Shown here piece after piece: positions 32,064 to 39,626 of a stretch of 63,831 nucleotides of DNA. The stretch's first letter is position 1. Every line of letters starts with the position of its first letter. Source of the DNA: a virus; the IMG/VR virus record IMGVR_UViG_3300032164_000011, positions 1-63,831 of that record; one strand, written 5' to 3'. The translations under genes and the position numbers were made by a program. The notes under the pieces are model-generated. The model did no database searches. It had not been told where the DNA came from and saw only the letters and a list, made by a program, of their open reading frames with translations.

Positions 32064-32834
32064 ATGTTTTACCGATTCGGGAAGAACGACGTTCGGCTGG
32101 CGATAGACATCGACGATCTGTTCCTGGGAGAGGAGTGCGTCATCGCAGGGGGAGCCCCTTCGCTCGCGGACTTCGCGGCGAAGGCGATCGGCCTGCGGGT
32201 GCGCGTTCCTGTGCTCGCGATCAACAACGCGGCCACGGTCATCCGGTCGACCATGTGGGTAGGCGGGGACAAGCCCGTATGCTATGATCCGAGCATCTTG
32301 ATTGACCCGACGATCATGAAGTTCGGTATCATCAGCAGGCGGAAGTTCGAGGTTCTCGAACGCCCCTGGCAGGAGTGGCCTAACACGTTCTTCTTCGGGA
32401 CCAAGGAAGGATTCAATTCATCCAACCTACTGAACCGAGACCGAGACCTGGTGTGGTGGAAGAACACCTTCTTCATCGCCCTCCAGCTCGCGTACAGGCT
32501 GGGGTTCCGAACGGTGTACCTGGCCGGGTGCGGGTTCAAGATGTCCAAGGAGCAGCAATACGCGTGGGAGACGAACTTGGACGACGGCGAGGTGAGCCAG
32601 AACCGGAGGCTGTACGGGGATTCGGTGCGGCAGTTGAAGGGTCTCCTCCCCCATTTCCAAGAGAGGGGTCTCCGGGTGGTCAGCGCAACGCCCGAGTCCC
32701 TTGCGAACGAGTTCCTGCCATACGAGAGCGCGGACACGGTCTTGAAGCGATTCGAGGATCGGTATCCGAAGGTCGATACCAAGGTTCTACCCCACAGTTC
32801 CAAGGTGACAGACGTGAAGGCCAGTTTAGGTTAG
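32064..32834 (+). CDS. MptE/DUF115-like protein (256 aa)
   Basis: Cys-Val-Ile-Ala-Gly-Gly-Ala-Pro-Ser-Leu near residue 25, Ala-Ile-Asn-Asn-Ala-Ala near 52 and Leu-Ala-Gly-Cys-Gly-Phe near 152 follow the pattern of the MptE-like/MAF (DUF115) fold. Members of that fold include pterin kinases and enzymes that glycosylate flagellin with nonulosonic acids. A glycosyltransferase role fits its neighbour. ATG 32064 follows GAGGGAGAGAC. The C-terminus is a helical charged tail. Confidence 0.7.
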   Translation: MFYRFGKNDVRLAIDIDDLFLGEECVIAGGAPSLADFAAKAIGLRVRVPVLAINNAATVIRSTMWVGGDKPVCYDPSILIDPTIMKFGIISRRKFEVLERPWQEWPNTFFFGTKEGFNSSNLLNRDRDLVWWKNTFFIALQLAYRLGFRTVYLAGCGFKMSKEQQYAWETNLDDGEVSQNRRLYGDSVRQLKGLLPHFQERGLRVVSATPESLANEFLPYESADTVLKRFEDRYPKVDTKVLPHSSKVTDVKASLG

Positions 32835-32869
32835 ATAACTTGTTATCCATCTACCCGCTGCGGTAGAAT
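32834..32869 (+). promoter_or_regulatory. candidate promoter with two inverted repeats
   Basis: GATAACTTGTTATC (32834-32847) is a 6-bp-arm palindrome, and CTACC...GGTAG (32851-32866) forms a second. TTGTTA (32840-32845), 18-bp spacer and TAGAAT (32864-32869) resemble a promoter. This is the only gap between the glycosylation genes and the membrane/DUF2589 block. Confidence 0.5.
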
Positions 32870-32891
32870 TGGAGAAGATTCGGAGGGCGAG

Positions 32892-33212
32892 ATGGCAGCG
32901 AAAGAGATGCGGTTGACGAGGGAGGAAATTCTGGGAGAGCTCCAACGCATCCACCGCCTCTTCGACGCATGGGTGGAGATGGAAAGCAATGGGTCAGGAA
33001 GACATTCTGAAGCAGATTTTGGAGGCGTTGAGGCGTCTGGAGCGGGGTCTTCCCCAGGACGATCCTCAATCCCGATCTGCTTCTTCACGACCGGTAGACC
33101 CCCGGGTAACGGAACAGTTTCCGAAGATCGAGCTGGCGATCAAGGCGGAGATCGAGAGGCATTCCGAAAAGTGCGCTACGGCCACGAAGGAAAGAACGGC
33201 GGACAGGATTAA
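32892..33212 (+). CDS. overlapping short frame, N-terminus gene-like (106 aa)
   Basis: ATG 32892 has GGAGGGCGAG upstream. The first 33 residues are an amphipathic charged helix typical of a real protein. The remaining residues overlap the next gene in another frame and are Gly/Ser-rich and shadow-like. Possibly a short peptide with a non-conserved tail, or one part of a frameshifted product with the gene at 32989. Confidence 0.4.
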   Translation: MAAKEMRLTREEILGELQRIHRLFDAWVEMESNGSGRHSEADFGGVEASGAGSSPGRSSIPICFFTTGRPPGNGTVSEDRAGDQGGDREAFRKVRYGHEGKNGGQD

Positions 33213-33555
33213 CCCCCTGATCGAGAGCATCAAGACGATTGAGGGAAGGCTTGTTGAACTGAAGAAGGACTTGGGCATCAAGATCAACGGGGTGAGGGAC
33301 GACGCGACCAAGACTGCCACCGGTTCCGTTTCTTCTATCACGGAGAAGGTCGATACCCTCATGGAAGCCATGATCGGTACGGACAAGGAGCCGGGCTTAT
33401 CGGAGAAGGTCAGAGATCTGGGGCAGTGGGTGGAGGCGGAGGAGAAGCGGAGGGAGAACGAGAAGGAGAAGTCAAGGTTCAACATCGGAACCTGGCTCAC
33501 GGTCATCGGGATCTTGGTGGCGATTGGATTGGGTCTCTGGGCCGGTCTTAAGTAG
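32989..33555 (+). CDS. coiled-coil protein with C-terminal membrane helix (188 aa)
   Basis: Long charged coiled coil (about 20-160) followed by a single membrane segment, Trp-Leu-Thr-Val-Ile-Gly-Ile-Leu-Val-Ala-Ile-Gly-Leu-Gly-Leu-Trp (about 169-185), and a basic end. XhlA-type holin-associated proteins have this topology but are much shorter, so a lysis role is only a possibility. Alternatives are a spanin-like protein or a membrane anchor for its DUF2589 neighbours. Confidence 0.75.
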   Translation: MGQEDILKQILEALRRLERGLPQDDPQSRSASSRPVDPRVTEQFPKIELAIKAEIERHSEKCATATKERTADRINPLIESIKTIEGRLVELKKDLGIKINGVRDDATKTATGSVSSITEKVDTLMEAMIGTDKEPGLSEKVRDLGQWVEAEEKRRENEKEKSRFNIGTWLTVIGILVAIGLGLWAGLK

Positions 33556-33562
33556 GTGAAGC

Positions 33563-34198
33563 ATGGCTGGAGTAGACCCCGCTTTCGTCGGAAGTGTCTT
33601 CAACGCCCTCCCCCTCGACCGGATGATCACCATCCCCTTGATGGCGATGGTGCAGGCCCAGGTCCAGGCGAGCAAAGCCTACGTGGACTTCCTCCTGGCC
33701 GTCTGCATCAAGGACGGGAAGGCCGTCGCGGTCCAGTTCGACTACGACGAGACCCTGACCGACGCGCAGGGGAACATCACGGGGGTCGCGAAGCGGACGA
33801 TCCGGGTGCCCCTCATGGCGGCCGTGGTCCACCCCTGCATCTGCATCGAGGAGGGGACCATCGACTTCGAGCTGACGGTCTCCCAGGCGGAGGAGGAGAA
33901 GTCCGCGACGGCCGGGGAGGCGACCCTCGAAGCCACGGTGGGGTGGGGGCCGTTCAAGGTGAGCGTCCACGGGTCCCTCTCCCACAAGAGCGAGCAGACC
34001 CGGAAGACCGACACGCGGGCCAAGTACACCATCCACATCACGGCCAAGCGCCAGCCCGCGCCAGAGGGCCTCCAGAGGGTGATCGACCACCTGGTGGACG
34101 CGGCGACGAGGCCGGGGACCCTGCCCGCGAACGCGGAGCCCAAGAAGCCGGAGAGCCTCGTGAACGAGGTCCCCCCGCCGGAGGCTCCGAAGCCGTAG
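33563..34198 (+). CDS. DUF2589-like protein, copy 1 (211 aa)
   Basis: An N-terminal helix (Met-Ala-Met-Val-Gln-Ala-Gln-Val-Gln-Ala-Ser) is followed by Phe-Asp-Tyr, Val-Pro-Leu-Met-Ala-Ala-Val-Val-His-Pro and Ile-Asp-Phe-Glu, the order I know from DUF2589 proteins. A Pro-rich C-terminal tail (from about 175) follows. DUF2589 has no established function; members I recall are bacterial cytoplasmic proteins, and a phage-borne pair is uncommon to my knowledge. ATG 33563 follows TAAGTAGGTGAAGC. Confidence 0.75.
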   Translation: MAGVDPAFVGSVFNALPLDRMITIPLMAMVQAQVQASKAYVDFLLAVCIKDGKAVAVQFDYDETLTDAQGNITGVAKRTIRVPLMAAVVHPCICIEEGTIDFELTVSQAEEEKSATAGEATLEATVGWGPFKVSVHGSLSHKSEQTRKTDTRAKYTIHITAKRQPAPEGLQRVIDHLVDAATRPGTLPANAEPKKPESLVNEVPPPEAPKP

Positions 34199-34208
34199 AA
34201 GGTGATCC

Positions 34209-34730
34209 TTGGGGATCTTCGACTGGTTCAAGGGGGAGCCCGCCCGCAGGCACAACCTGACGGACATCACCCGTGGGATGCAGCACGCCGCGAGCACCAC
34301 GACGGCGATGCTGGGCGAGCAGTTCCTGCACCTCATCAACCAGTACTTCGACAAGGAGAGGGACGGCACCCTCCGGGCCAAGGTCGCGAAGATCGAGGTG
34401 TCGCCGGGCCAGGAGATCCAGGTCCCCCTCATATCCCTCGTCCAGCCAAGCGCGATCGTCCTCAAGAAGCTCCGCCTCCGCATGTCGGTGAGGATCGAGG
34501 ACGCCGAGGTCAAGATGGCGGCGAGGGACCTGATGGGAAACTCCGAGGCGACCCGCCTCTCCTTCAAGGTGAGCATGGCCCCGCAGACGGGGTTCCTGGG
34601 AAGGCGCTCCGACATCACGGACATCGAGATGACGTTCGAGGGTGTCGACGCCCCCGAGGGCATCATGCGCCTGATCGAGGAGCACACGAACTCCATCGTC
34701 CCGAGGAGGAAGTCGGAGGCCAAGCCGTGA
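34209..34730 (+). CDS. DUF2589-like protein, copy 2 (173 aa, TTG start)
   Basis: TTG 34209 has AAGGTGATCC upstream. The helix Ala-Ser-Thr-Thr-Thr-Ala-Met-Leu-Gly-Glu, then Val-Pro-Leu-Ile-Ser-Leu-Val-Gln-Pro and Met-Ser-Val-Arg-Ile-Glu, parallel copy 1. The pair probably arose by duplication and may form a hetero-oligomer. Its end overlaps the papain-like gene (GTGA). Confidence 0.72.
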   Translation: MGIFDWFKGEPARRHNLTDITRGMQHAASTTTAMLGEQFLHLINQYFDKERDGTLRAKVAKIEVSPGQEIQVPLISLVQPSAIVLKKLRLRMSVRIEDAEVKMAARDLMGNSEATRLSFKVSMAPQTGFLGRRSDITDIEMTFEGVDAPEGIMRLIEEHTNSIVPRRKSEAKP

Positions 34731-35347
34731 GAGTGCGACTCGTGTTCGCCAGGAAGGACGACTCGATCATCTCCAGGGCGATCTGCTGGTTCAGCCAGCG
34801 GAGGCGGGCGCCCGAGCGGAGGTGCTCCCATGTCATGGTGAAGTTCCAGCCGGGCGGGGTCTACGAGGGGGACTGGGCCTGCTTCGAGGCGATGGAACGA
34901 GGGGTGTGGGCGAGCCCCTACGACGTGGCCCTTGGGAAGCAGACCGTGGTGGCGGAGTTCGAGGCCGTGGTCTCGGACGACGCTGCCTACAAGGCCATGC
35001 GGGTCGCGCTCAACCGCTACCTCTCCTGGTACTACGACTTCTACGGGATCGGCCTCTGGGCCGTCTGGATCCTGGCGAGGCGGTGGTTCTGGACGCCCCT
35101 CCACTGGCTCGGGGTAACCTTCCGGCCGGGGACGGCGAGCAAGGCGCTGTTCTGCTCCGGGCTCGCCCTCCAGGTCGTCAAACTCATGGAGCAGATGGAC
35201 CCGTCGGCCGACCTCGGGATGAGGGGCCTGACCGCCAGGACGTCCACACCGCAGAACGAGATCGACGTCTGCTTCGACAGCCCGAAGGGGTGGAGGGAGG
35301 TCAAGACGGAGGAGAGGCTCCAGGAGGCCCTCTCCGCCAAACCTTGA
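34727..35347 (+). CDS. permuted papain-like (YiiX-type) thiol enzyme candidate (206 aa)
   Basis: Cys-Ser-His35-Val-Met-Val early and Leu-Phe-Cys143-Ser-Gly-Leu late give the His-before-Cys order of circularly permuted NlpC/P60-like enzymes. A hydrophobic segment (about 104-122) could contact membrane. Such enzymes cut peptides, amides or acyl bonds; a cell-wall or lipid target is possible. GTG 34727 overlaps the second DUF2589-like gene, implying joint expression. Confidence 0.65.
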   Translation: MRVRLVFARKDDSIISRAICWFSQRRRAPERRCSHVMVKFQPGGVYEGDWACFEAMERGVWASPYDVALGKQTVVAEFEAVVSDDAAYKAMRVALNRYLSWYYDFYGIGLWAVWILARRWFWTPLHWLGVTFRPGTASKALFCSGLALQVVKLMEQMDPSADLGMRGLTARTSTPQNEIDVCFDSPKGWREVKTEERLQEALSAKP

Positions 35348-35372
35348 CGCAAACGACGCGGGGGGATACGTT
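35344..35372 (+). promoter_or_regulatory. weak promoter candidate before the 35398 gene
   Basis: TTGACG (35344-35349), 17-bp spacer, TACGTT (35367-35372), with TAGGAT overlapping just downstream. It sits in a 50-bp gap before the capsid module. The -10 match is poor. Confidence 0.3.
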
Positions 35373-35397
35373 AGGATTGTCTTTTGGGGAGTCGACG

Positions 35398-35751
35398 ATG
35401 GGAGCCTCCGAAGGGACCTACCAGCCGGAACGCGGCTTCATGAGCGGGGCCGGGGACTTCGAGATCGTGGCGGGGGCGCGGTACCACCCCTACCGCCTCG
35501 CCACGATCCTCTGGGAGCGCAAGAATGTCACCCCGGTCGACATCTTCATCGAGGTGCTCGACGGGGACAAGGTCTACGGGGTCGACCAGGTGCTCGGCTG
35601 CGCCTGCAAGCTCTACGCGTGGCCGAACTCCGCGAGTCCCTTTCATGTCTGTCTCGTGCCTGACATGCGGGTGCGGTTCCGAGTGACCGGGGCCGTTGCC
35701 GGTGAGGTGCAGTCCGCCGTCATCGTGTGGGCGGAGCTGGGGGCCATCTGA
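35398..35751 (+). CDS. hypothetical beta-rich protein before the portal (117 aa)
   Basis: ATG 35398 follows GGGGAGTCGACG. A beta-rich protein with a CAC motif (about 65) and repeated Val/Ile strands, reminiscent of a small beta sandwich. No family recognised. Location immediately before the portal suggests a virion role. Confidence 0.75.
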   Translation: MGASEGTYQPERGFMSGAGDFEIVAGARYHPYRLATILWERKNVTPVDIFIEVLDGDKVYGVDQVLGCACKLYAWPNSASPFHVCLVPDMRVRFRVTGAVAGEVQSAVIVWAELGAI

Positions 35752-35771
35752 CCCAAGGTTTGGGGGATACC

Positions 35772-37835
35772 ATGGAAGAAGGGATCAAGGAGACGCTCGG
35801 GGAGGCCCTGGTGGCCAAGGACGTCGGGCCCGAGAGCCTGGAGAGCATGGTGAAGGTTCTCCTCATCGGGGGCAACGACGTCGAGAAGGCGCGGAAGGAG
35901 GGCGGAGGCGACGAGGCCACGCCGGTCTCGAAGCAGCTCGGGGACTTCCAGCAGATAGTCGGGGAGTTCGTCCCGCCGCCGTTCAACCCCGGAATCTGGG
36001 CGCAGACACTCAAGATCAACACACGCCTCGCCAGGTGCATCCGGTCGTTCGCGAGGAACACCGTCGGGCTCGGGTGGGCCATCGAGCCGGTCCACACGAT
36101 CACGGAGGAGACGCCGGAGGAGGACAAGAAGGCGGTCGCGGAGCAGACCGAGGCCCTCCGGAAGTTCTTCGGCTACCCGAACCCGCTGATGCCGCTCACC
36201 GAGATCTTCTACCTGGAGAAGGTGGACGAGGAGGCGACGGGCAACGGGTACGTCGAGGTGGTGAGGAACAACGCGGGAAGGATCGTCCGGATGTTCCACG
36301 TGCCGTCGGTGACCATCCGCAAGCGGATCATCAAGGAGGGGAACCAGAGCGTGGTCTCCGGCTTCGTCCAGATCCGCGGGAGCCAGAAGAGGTACTTCAA
36401 GGACTTCGGGGACAAAAAGGTCGTGGACGCGTTCTCGGGTAAGGCCTACGAGGGCCAGGGCGCGCTCCCGGCAGAAAAGCGGGCCACCGAGATCCTGCAC
36501 TTCCTCATCTACGACCCGGGCAGCTCCTACTACGGGGCCCCGAGGTACACGCCCGCGGCGACGGCCATCGCCGGGAACCGACAGGCGGCCATCAGGAACG
36601 TCAACTTCTTCGAGAACGACGCGGTCCCGCGCATGGCCCTCCTCGTGTCCGGCGGCAGGGTCAGCGGCGAGTCCATGCAGCAGATCGAGGACTTCGTCCG
36701 GGCCAAGGGGCGCGGGGTGGAGAACGCGCACCGCGTCATGATCGTCCAGGTCGAGCCCCTCAAGGTCGGGTTCCAGCAGCAGAACAAGGTCCAGGTCGAG
36801 CTGAAGCCCCTGACCGTCGGGGTCACCGAGGACGCCTCCTTCTCGCAGTACCGAGAGGCGAACGACGAGGAGGTCCGCGAGATCTTCGGGCTCGGGCAGA
36901 TCTTCTTCAAGGCCGAGGGCGCGAACAGGGCGAACGCCCAGGTGTCGAGGGAGATCACCAACGAGCAGGAGCTGGAGCCGGACCGCCTGTCGAAGGAGTA
37001 CGTGATCAACCAGACCATCGTCGAGGACATCCTCTTCCAGCTCATGGGGGCGACGGGCGACGAGACGGACGAGGAGGTCGAGGAGTTCAGGAAGAAGGTC
37101 CACGTCCGGTTCCGCTTCGCCAGGCTCACGCTGACCGACCCGCTCGACGAGGCGAGGATGAACCAGATCTACGCATCCCTCGGCGCCATCACGCCGAACG
37201 AGATGCGGGAGAGCATGGGCAAGGCACCGTACCCGAAGGACTACTTCTTCGCGGACAAGCCCCTCGCCATCGCCATGGCCGAGCTCACCGCGGGGCTCGC
37301 CCTGGCGATCTCGCAGAAGGAGGAGGAGGCGCCGCCGCAGCAGGGGATGCCCGGCATGGCCCCCGGCATGGAGGAGCAGCCCGGGGGGGAGCCCGCGCCC
37401 GACTGGTACGACGAGGGAGGGGAGGAGGGCGGGGAGCCCGCCGAGGAGGGCGGGGAGCCGCTGCCGGACTGGTGGGAGGGGCAGAGGAGGGAGCGGCTCG
37501 GGTCGGTCCCGCCCGCCGCGGGGCAGCCGCCGGTTCCTGGGACGCTGCCGCTGCCGCCGCCGACCGGGCTGCCCGGGGCGCAGAACGCCCCCGGCATGGA
37601 GACGCTCCCCCAGCCGGGCTCCTTCCAGAAGCCGCCGAGGAAGCCGAGGGTGCCGAAACCAACGAAGGGTATTGCGTCCCTCCACGGGGCGCGGGTATCA
37701 TCGAGGAAGTACAAGTCTCTTACGCCGGATCCCCGAGCGATGGGGATCCTGATGGAGCTCATGAGCGACGTGCGGAGGTTCGCCCTCTCCTGGGCGGGCC
37801 TCTCGGGGGGAGAAGGAAATGGACAAGACCGCTGA
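35772..37835 (+). CDS. portal protein with long disordered tail (687 aa)
   Basis: Residues about 40-470 follow the PBSX/HK97-type portal pattern: Val-Gly-Leu-Gly-Trp, Gly-Asn-Gly-Tyr-Val-Glu-Val-Val-Arg, Phe-His-Val-Pro, a Tyr-Gly-Ala-Pro-Arg-Tyr and Asn-Phe-Phe-Glu-Asn stretch, and Ile-Phe-Gly-Leu-Gly-Gln-Ile. The dodecameric portal forms the DNA entry channel of the capsid. From about 505 to 640 the protein is Pro/Gly/Glu-rich and disordered, with a basic C-terminus, longer than usual. ATG 35772 overlaps no ribosome-poor upstream region. It lies 16 kb from the terminase, an unusual distance. Confidence 0.9.
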   Translation: MEEGIKETLGEALVAKDVGPESLESMVKVLLIGGNDVEKARKEGGGDEATPVSKQLGDFQQIVGEFVPPPFNPGIWAQTLKINTRLARCIRSFARNTVGLGWAIEPVHTITEETPEEDKKAVAEQTEALRKFFGYPNPLMPLTEIFYLEKVDEEATGNGYVEVVRNNAGRIVRMFHVPSVTIRKRIIKEGNQSVVSGFVQIRGSQKRYFKDFGDKKVVDAFSGKAYEGQGALPAEKRATEILHFLIYDPGSSYYGAPRYTPAATAIAGNRQAAIRNVNFFENDAVPRMALLVSGGRVSGESMQQIEDFVRAKGRGVENAHRVMIVQVEPLKVGFQQQNKVQVELKPLTVGVTEDASFSQYREANDEEVREIFGLGQIFFKAEGANRANAQVSREITNEQELEPDRLSKEYVINQTIVEDILFQLMGATGDETDEEVEEFRKKVHVRFRFARLTLTDPLDEARMNQIYASLGAITPNEMRESMGKAPYPKDYFFADKPLAIAMAELTAGLALAISQKEEEAPPQQGMPGMAPGMEEQPGGEPAPDWYDEGGEEGGEPAEEGGEPLPDWWEGQRRERLGSVPPAAGQPPVPGTLPLPPPTGLPGAQNAPGMETLPQPGSFQKPPRKPRVPKPTKGIASLHGARVSSRKYKSLTPDPRAMGILMELMSDVRRFALSWAGLSGGEGNGQDR
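37673..37701 (+). promoter_or_regulatory. candidate internal late promoter before the protease gene
   Basis: TTGCGT (37673-37678), 17-bp spacer, TATCAT (37696-37701), in an AT-rich dip inside the 3' end of the portal gene, about 120 bp before the protease-scaffold start. The -35 match is weak, the -10 good. Confidence 0.4.
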
Positions 37836-39564
37836 GGCGACGGACGTCCGCAACGACGTGCAGTTCTCCTTCGACGCGGTGTGCGAGAAGGCGTGGCAGG
37901 ACGACAAGGGAAAGATGTTCGTCAGGGCCGTGGCCTCCGACGACCGTCTCGACCTCCAGCGCGACCGCATGAGCAACACCGCCCTGAGGAAGATGGCCGA
38001 CGCGGCCAAGGCCGGCGTCCCCTTCCTGGAGACGCACCGCTCCGTGTTCGAGTTCGGGCGCACGGTGGGCGGGGACGTGGTGGACTTCGAGGAGGGCGGG
38101 AAGAAGGTCCAGAAGTTCGTGGTGGACGTGGAGCTGGACGGGGACTTCCCCCAGGCCAGGAAGCTCTTCAAGGAGGTGGCCGGGAAGACCTGCAAGCGCC
38201 AGCTCTCCATCGGCGGGAAGCTGAACCTCAAGAACAAGGAGTCCGTCCACGTCGAGATGACGCCGACCGGGCTCGCCCGCACGATCAACGACCTCGACCT
38301 CGACCACATCGCCTCGACGCGGGAGAGCCAGGCGGCCAACCCGAGGACCTCCTTCACCGAGGCGATCTCGAAGGCGATCGACGAACATGAAAAAGGTCTT
38401 GCAAAAGAAATTGGGGGCGATCACAATGTACCGCAGATCCAGTTTTCACCTGAGGTGCTGGCTGCTTTCAAGCAGGTGGTCGAGATGGCCAAAGTTGGAG
38501 GCATGAACATGGATAAGGTTCCGGAGACCCCGGCCACTCCGGCGACGCCCATGACGCCCGCCGAAACTCCCACGACTCCCGCGACCCCCGCGACCCCGAG
38601 CGAGACGGCCCCGGCCACCGAGGTCGCCTCCGAGAAGTGCGCGAAGGCCGCGACTCCCCGTAACACCGAGACCCCGAAGTCCCCGAAGACCCAGCCGGAG
38701 CAGGAGGCAGCCATGCCCGAGTCCAAGAAGTACGGACAGATGAAGGGCAGGGACGCCGCGACCGCCTGCGACCTCGCCAACGACATCGCGATCCTTCTCG
38801 CGAAGAAGAAGCCCTTCCCCGGCGCGGCCACCCCGTTCGGGTCCGAGGGGGAGAGCTCCGAGGACTCCGAGGAGATGACCGAGGAGGAGAAGGCGGTCGT
38901 CGACTCCCTGTGGGCGACGCGCTTCGTCCTCGCGAAGGCCGTCTCCGGGGCGAGGCTCGGCGACGGGGAGAAGGCGTCCGTCTCCGACATCGTCGGTGCG
39001 GGCCCGTACGCCCCGCGCTCCGGCGCGAAGGGAACCAAGGGCCCGTTCATCCCCGACAAGGCCCCGAAGTCCGACACCACGGACATGGGCACGAGCGGGG
39101 TGACCGACCACCGCAGGAACATCCAGGTCGGGGGCGAGATCAAGCCGACCGCCCCCACGGCGAAGTCGGCGCTGGACTTCACCCTCGACCAGCTCGAGGC
39201 GGCGAAGAAGATCCCGGCCGACCTCTCCACCTTCGGGAAGGCCCTGGGCGAGGAGATCGTCTCCAGGAACACCGAGATCACGAAGTCCATCATCGAGATG
39301 GTCGTCGAGAAGATGGCCACCGAGAGCGCGAGGTCCTCCACCGAGATCCAGAAGTCGGTCGAGGGGCTCGGGGACGTGGTCAACGACACCGCCAGGAAGA
39401 TGGCCGCGATGGAGTCCCGGATCTCCAGGGTGGAGAAGGCCGGGGGCGTGAGCCAGAGCGGGCCGAAGGGCAAGGAAGACGTCGCCCCCGAGCGCGGGCG
39501 CAGGGGCGGAGTGTGGGGCGGCCTCTTCAACAGGGCCGCCGGGGACGCGCTGGCGAGGTACTAA
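37819..39564 (+). CDS. prohead protease-scaffold fusion (581 aa)
   Basis: The N-terminal about 180 residues match the HK97-type (S78) prohead protease: Pro-Phe-Leu-Glu-Thr-His with the catalytic His near 75, and Lys-Arg-Gln-Leu-Ser-Ile-Gly with the Ser near 135. A low-complexity Pro-Ala-Thr repeat (about 233-265) links to a helical scaffold with a coiled coil (about 470-550). The enzyme would cut scaffold and capsid proteins during maturation. A possible internal start at Met231 (38509), with GGAGG seven bases upstream, could give a separate scaffold protein. A short AT-richer patch (38388-38470) lies in between. Confidence 0.82.
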   Translation: MDKTAEATDVRNDVQFSFDAVCEKAWQDDKGKMFVRAVASDDRLDLQRDRMSNTALRKMADAAKAGVPFLETHRSVFEFGRTVGGDVVDFEEGGKKVQKFVVDVELDGDFPQARKLFKEVAGKTCKRQLSIGGKLNLKNKESVHVEMTPTGLARTINDLDLDHIASTRESQAANPRTSFTEAISKAIDEHEKGLAKEIGGDHNVPQIQFSPEVLAAFKQVVEMAKVGGMNMDKVPETPATPATPMTPAETPTTPATPATPSETAPATEVASEKCAKAATPRNTETPKSPKTQPEQEAAMPESKKYGQMKGRDAATACDLANDIAILLAKKKPFPGAATPFGSEGESSEDSEEMTEEEKAVVDSLWATRFVLAKAVSGARLGDGEKASVSDIVGAGPYAPRSGAKGTKGPFIPDKAPKSDTTDMGTSGVTDHRRNIQVGGEIKPTAPTAKSALDFTLDQLEAAKKIPADLSTFGKALGEEIVSRNTEITKSIIEMVVEKMATESARSSTEIQKSVEGLGDVVNDTARKMAAMESRISRVEKAGGVSQSGPKGKEDVAPERGRRGGVWGGLFNRAAGDALARY

Positions 39565-39626
39565 GAGTCCGGCACGAGGAAGGTCGCCCCCGTTCGGGGC
39601 ATCAGATTTAGAAAAGAGGAGGATTC

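Noticed and set aside
39570-39610. Small GC hairpin between protease and capsid genes as a terminator
   Set aside because: The stem is only about five pairs (GCCCC/GGGGC) and is followed by ATCAGATTTAG rather than a T-tract; it precedes the capsid gene, which needs read-through.
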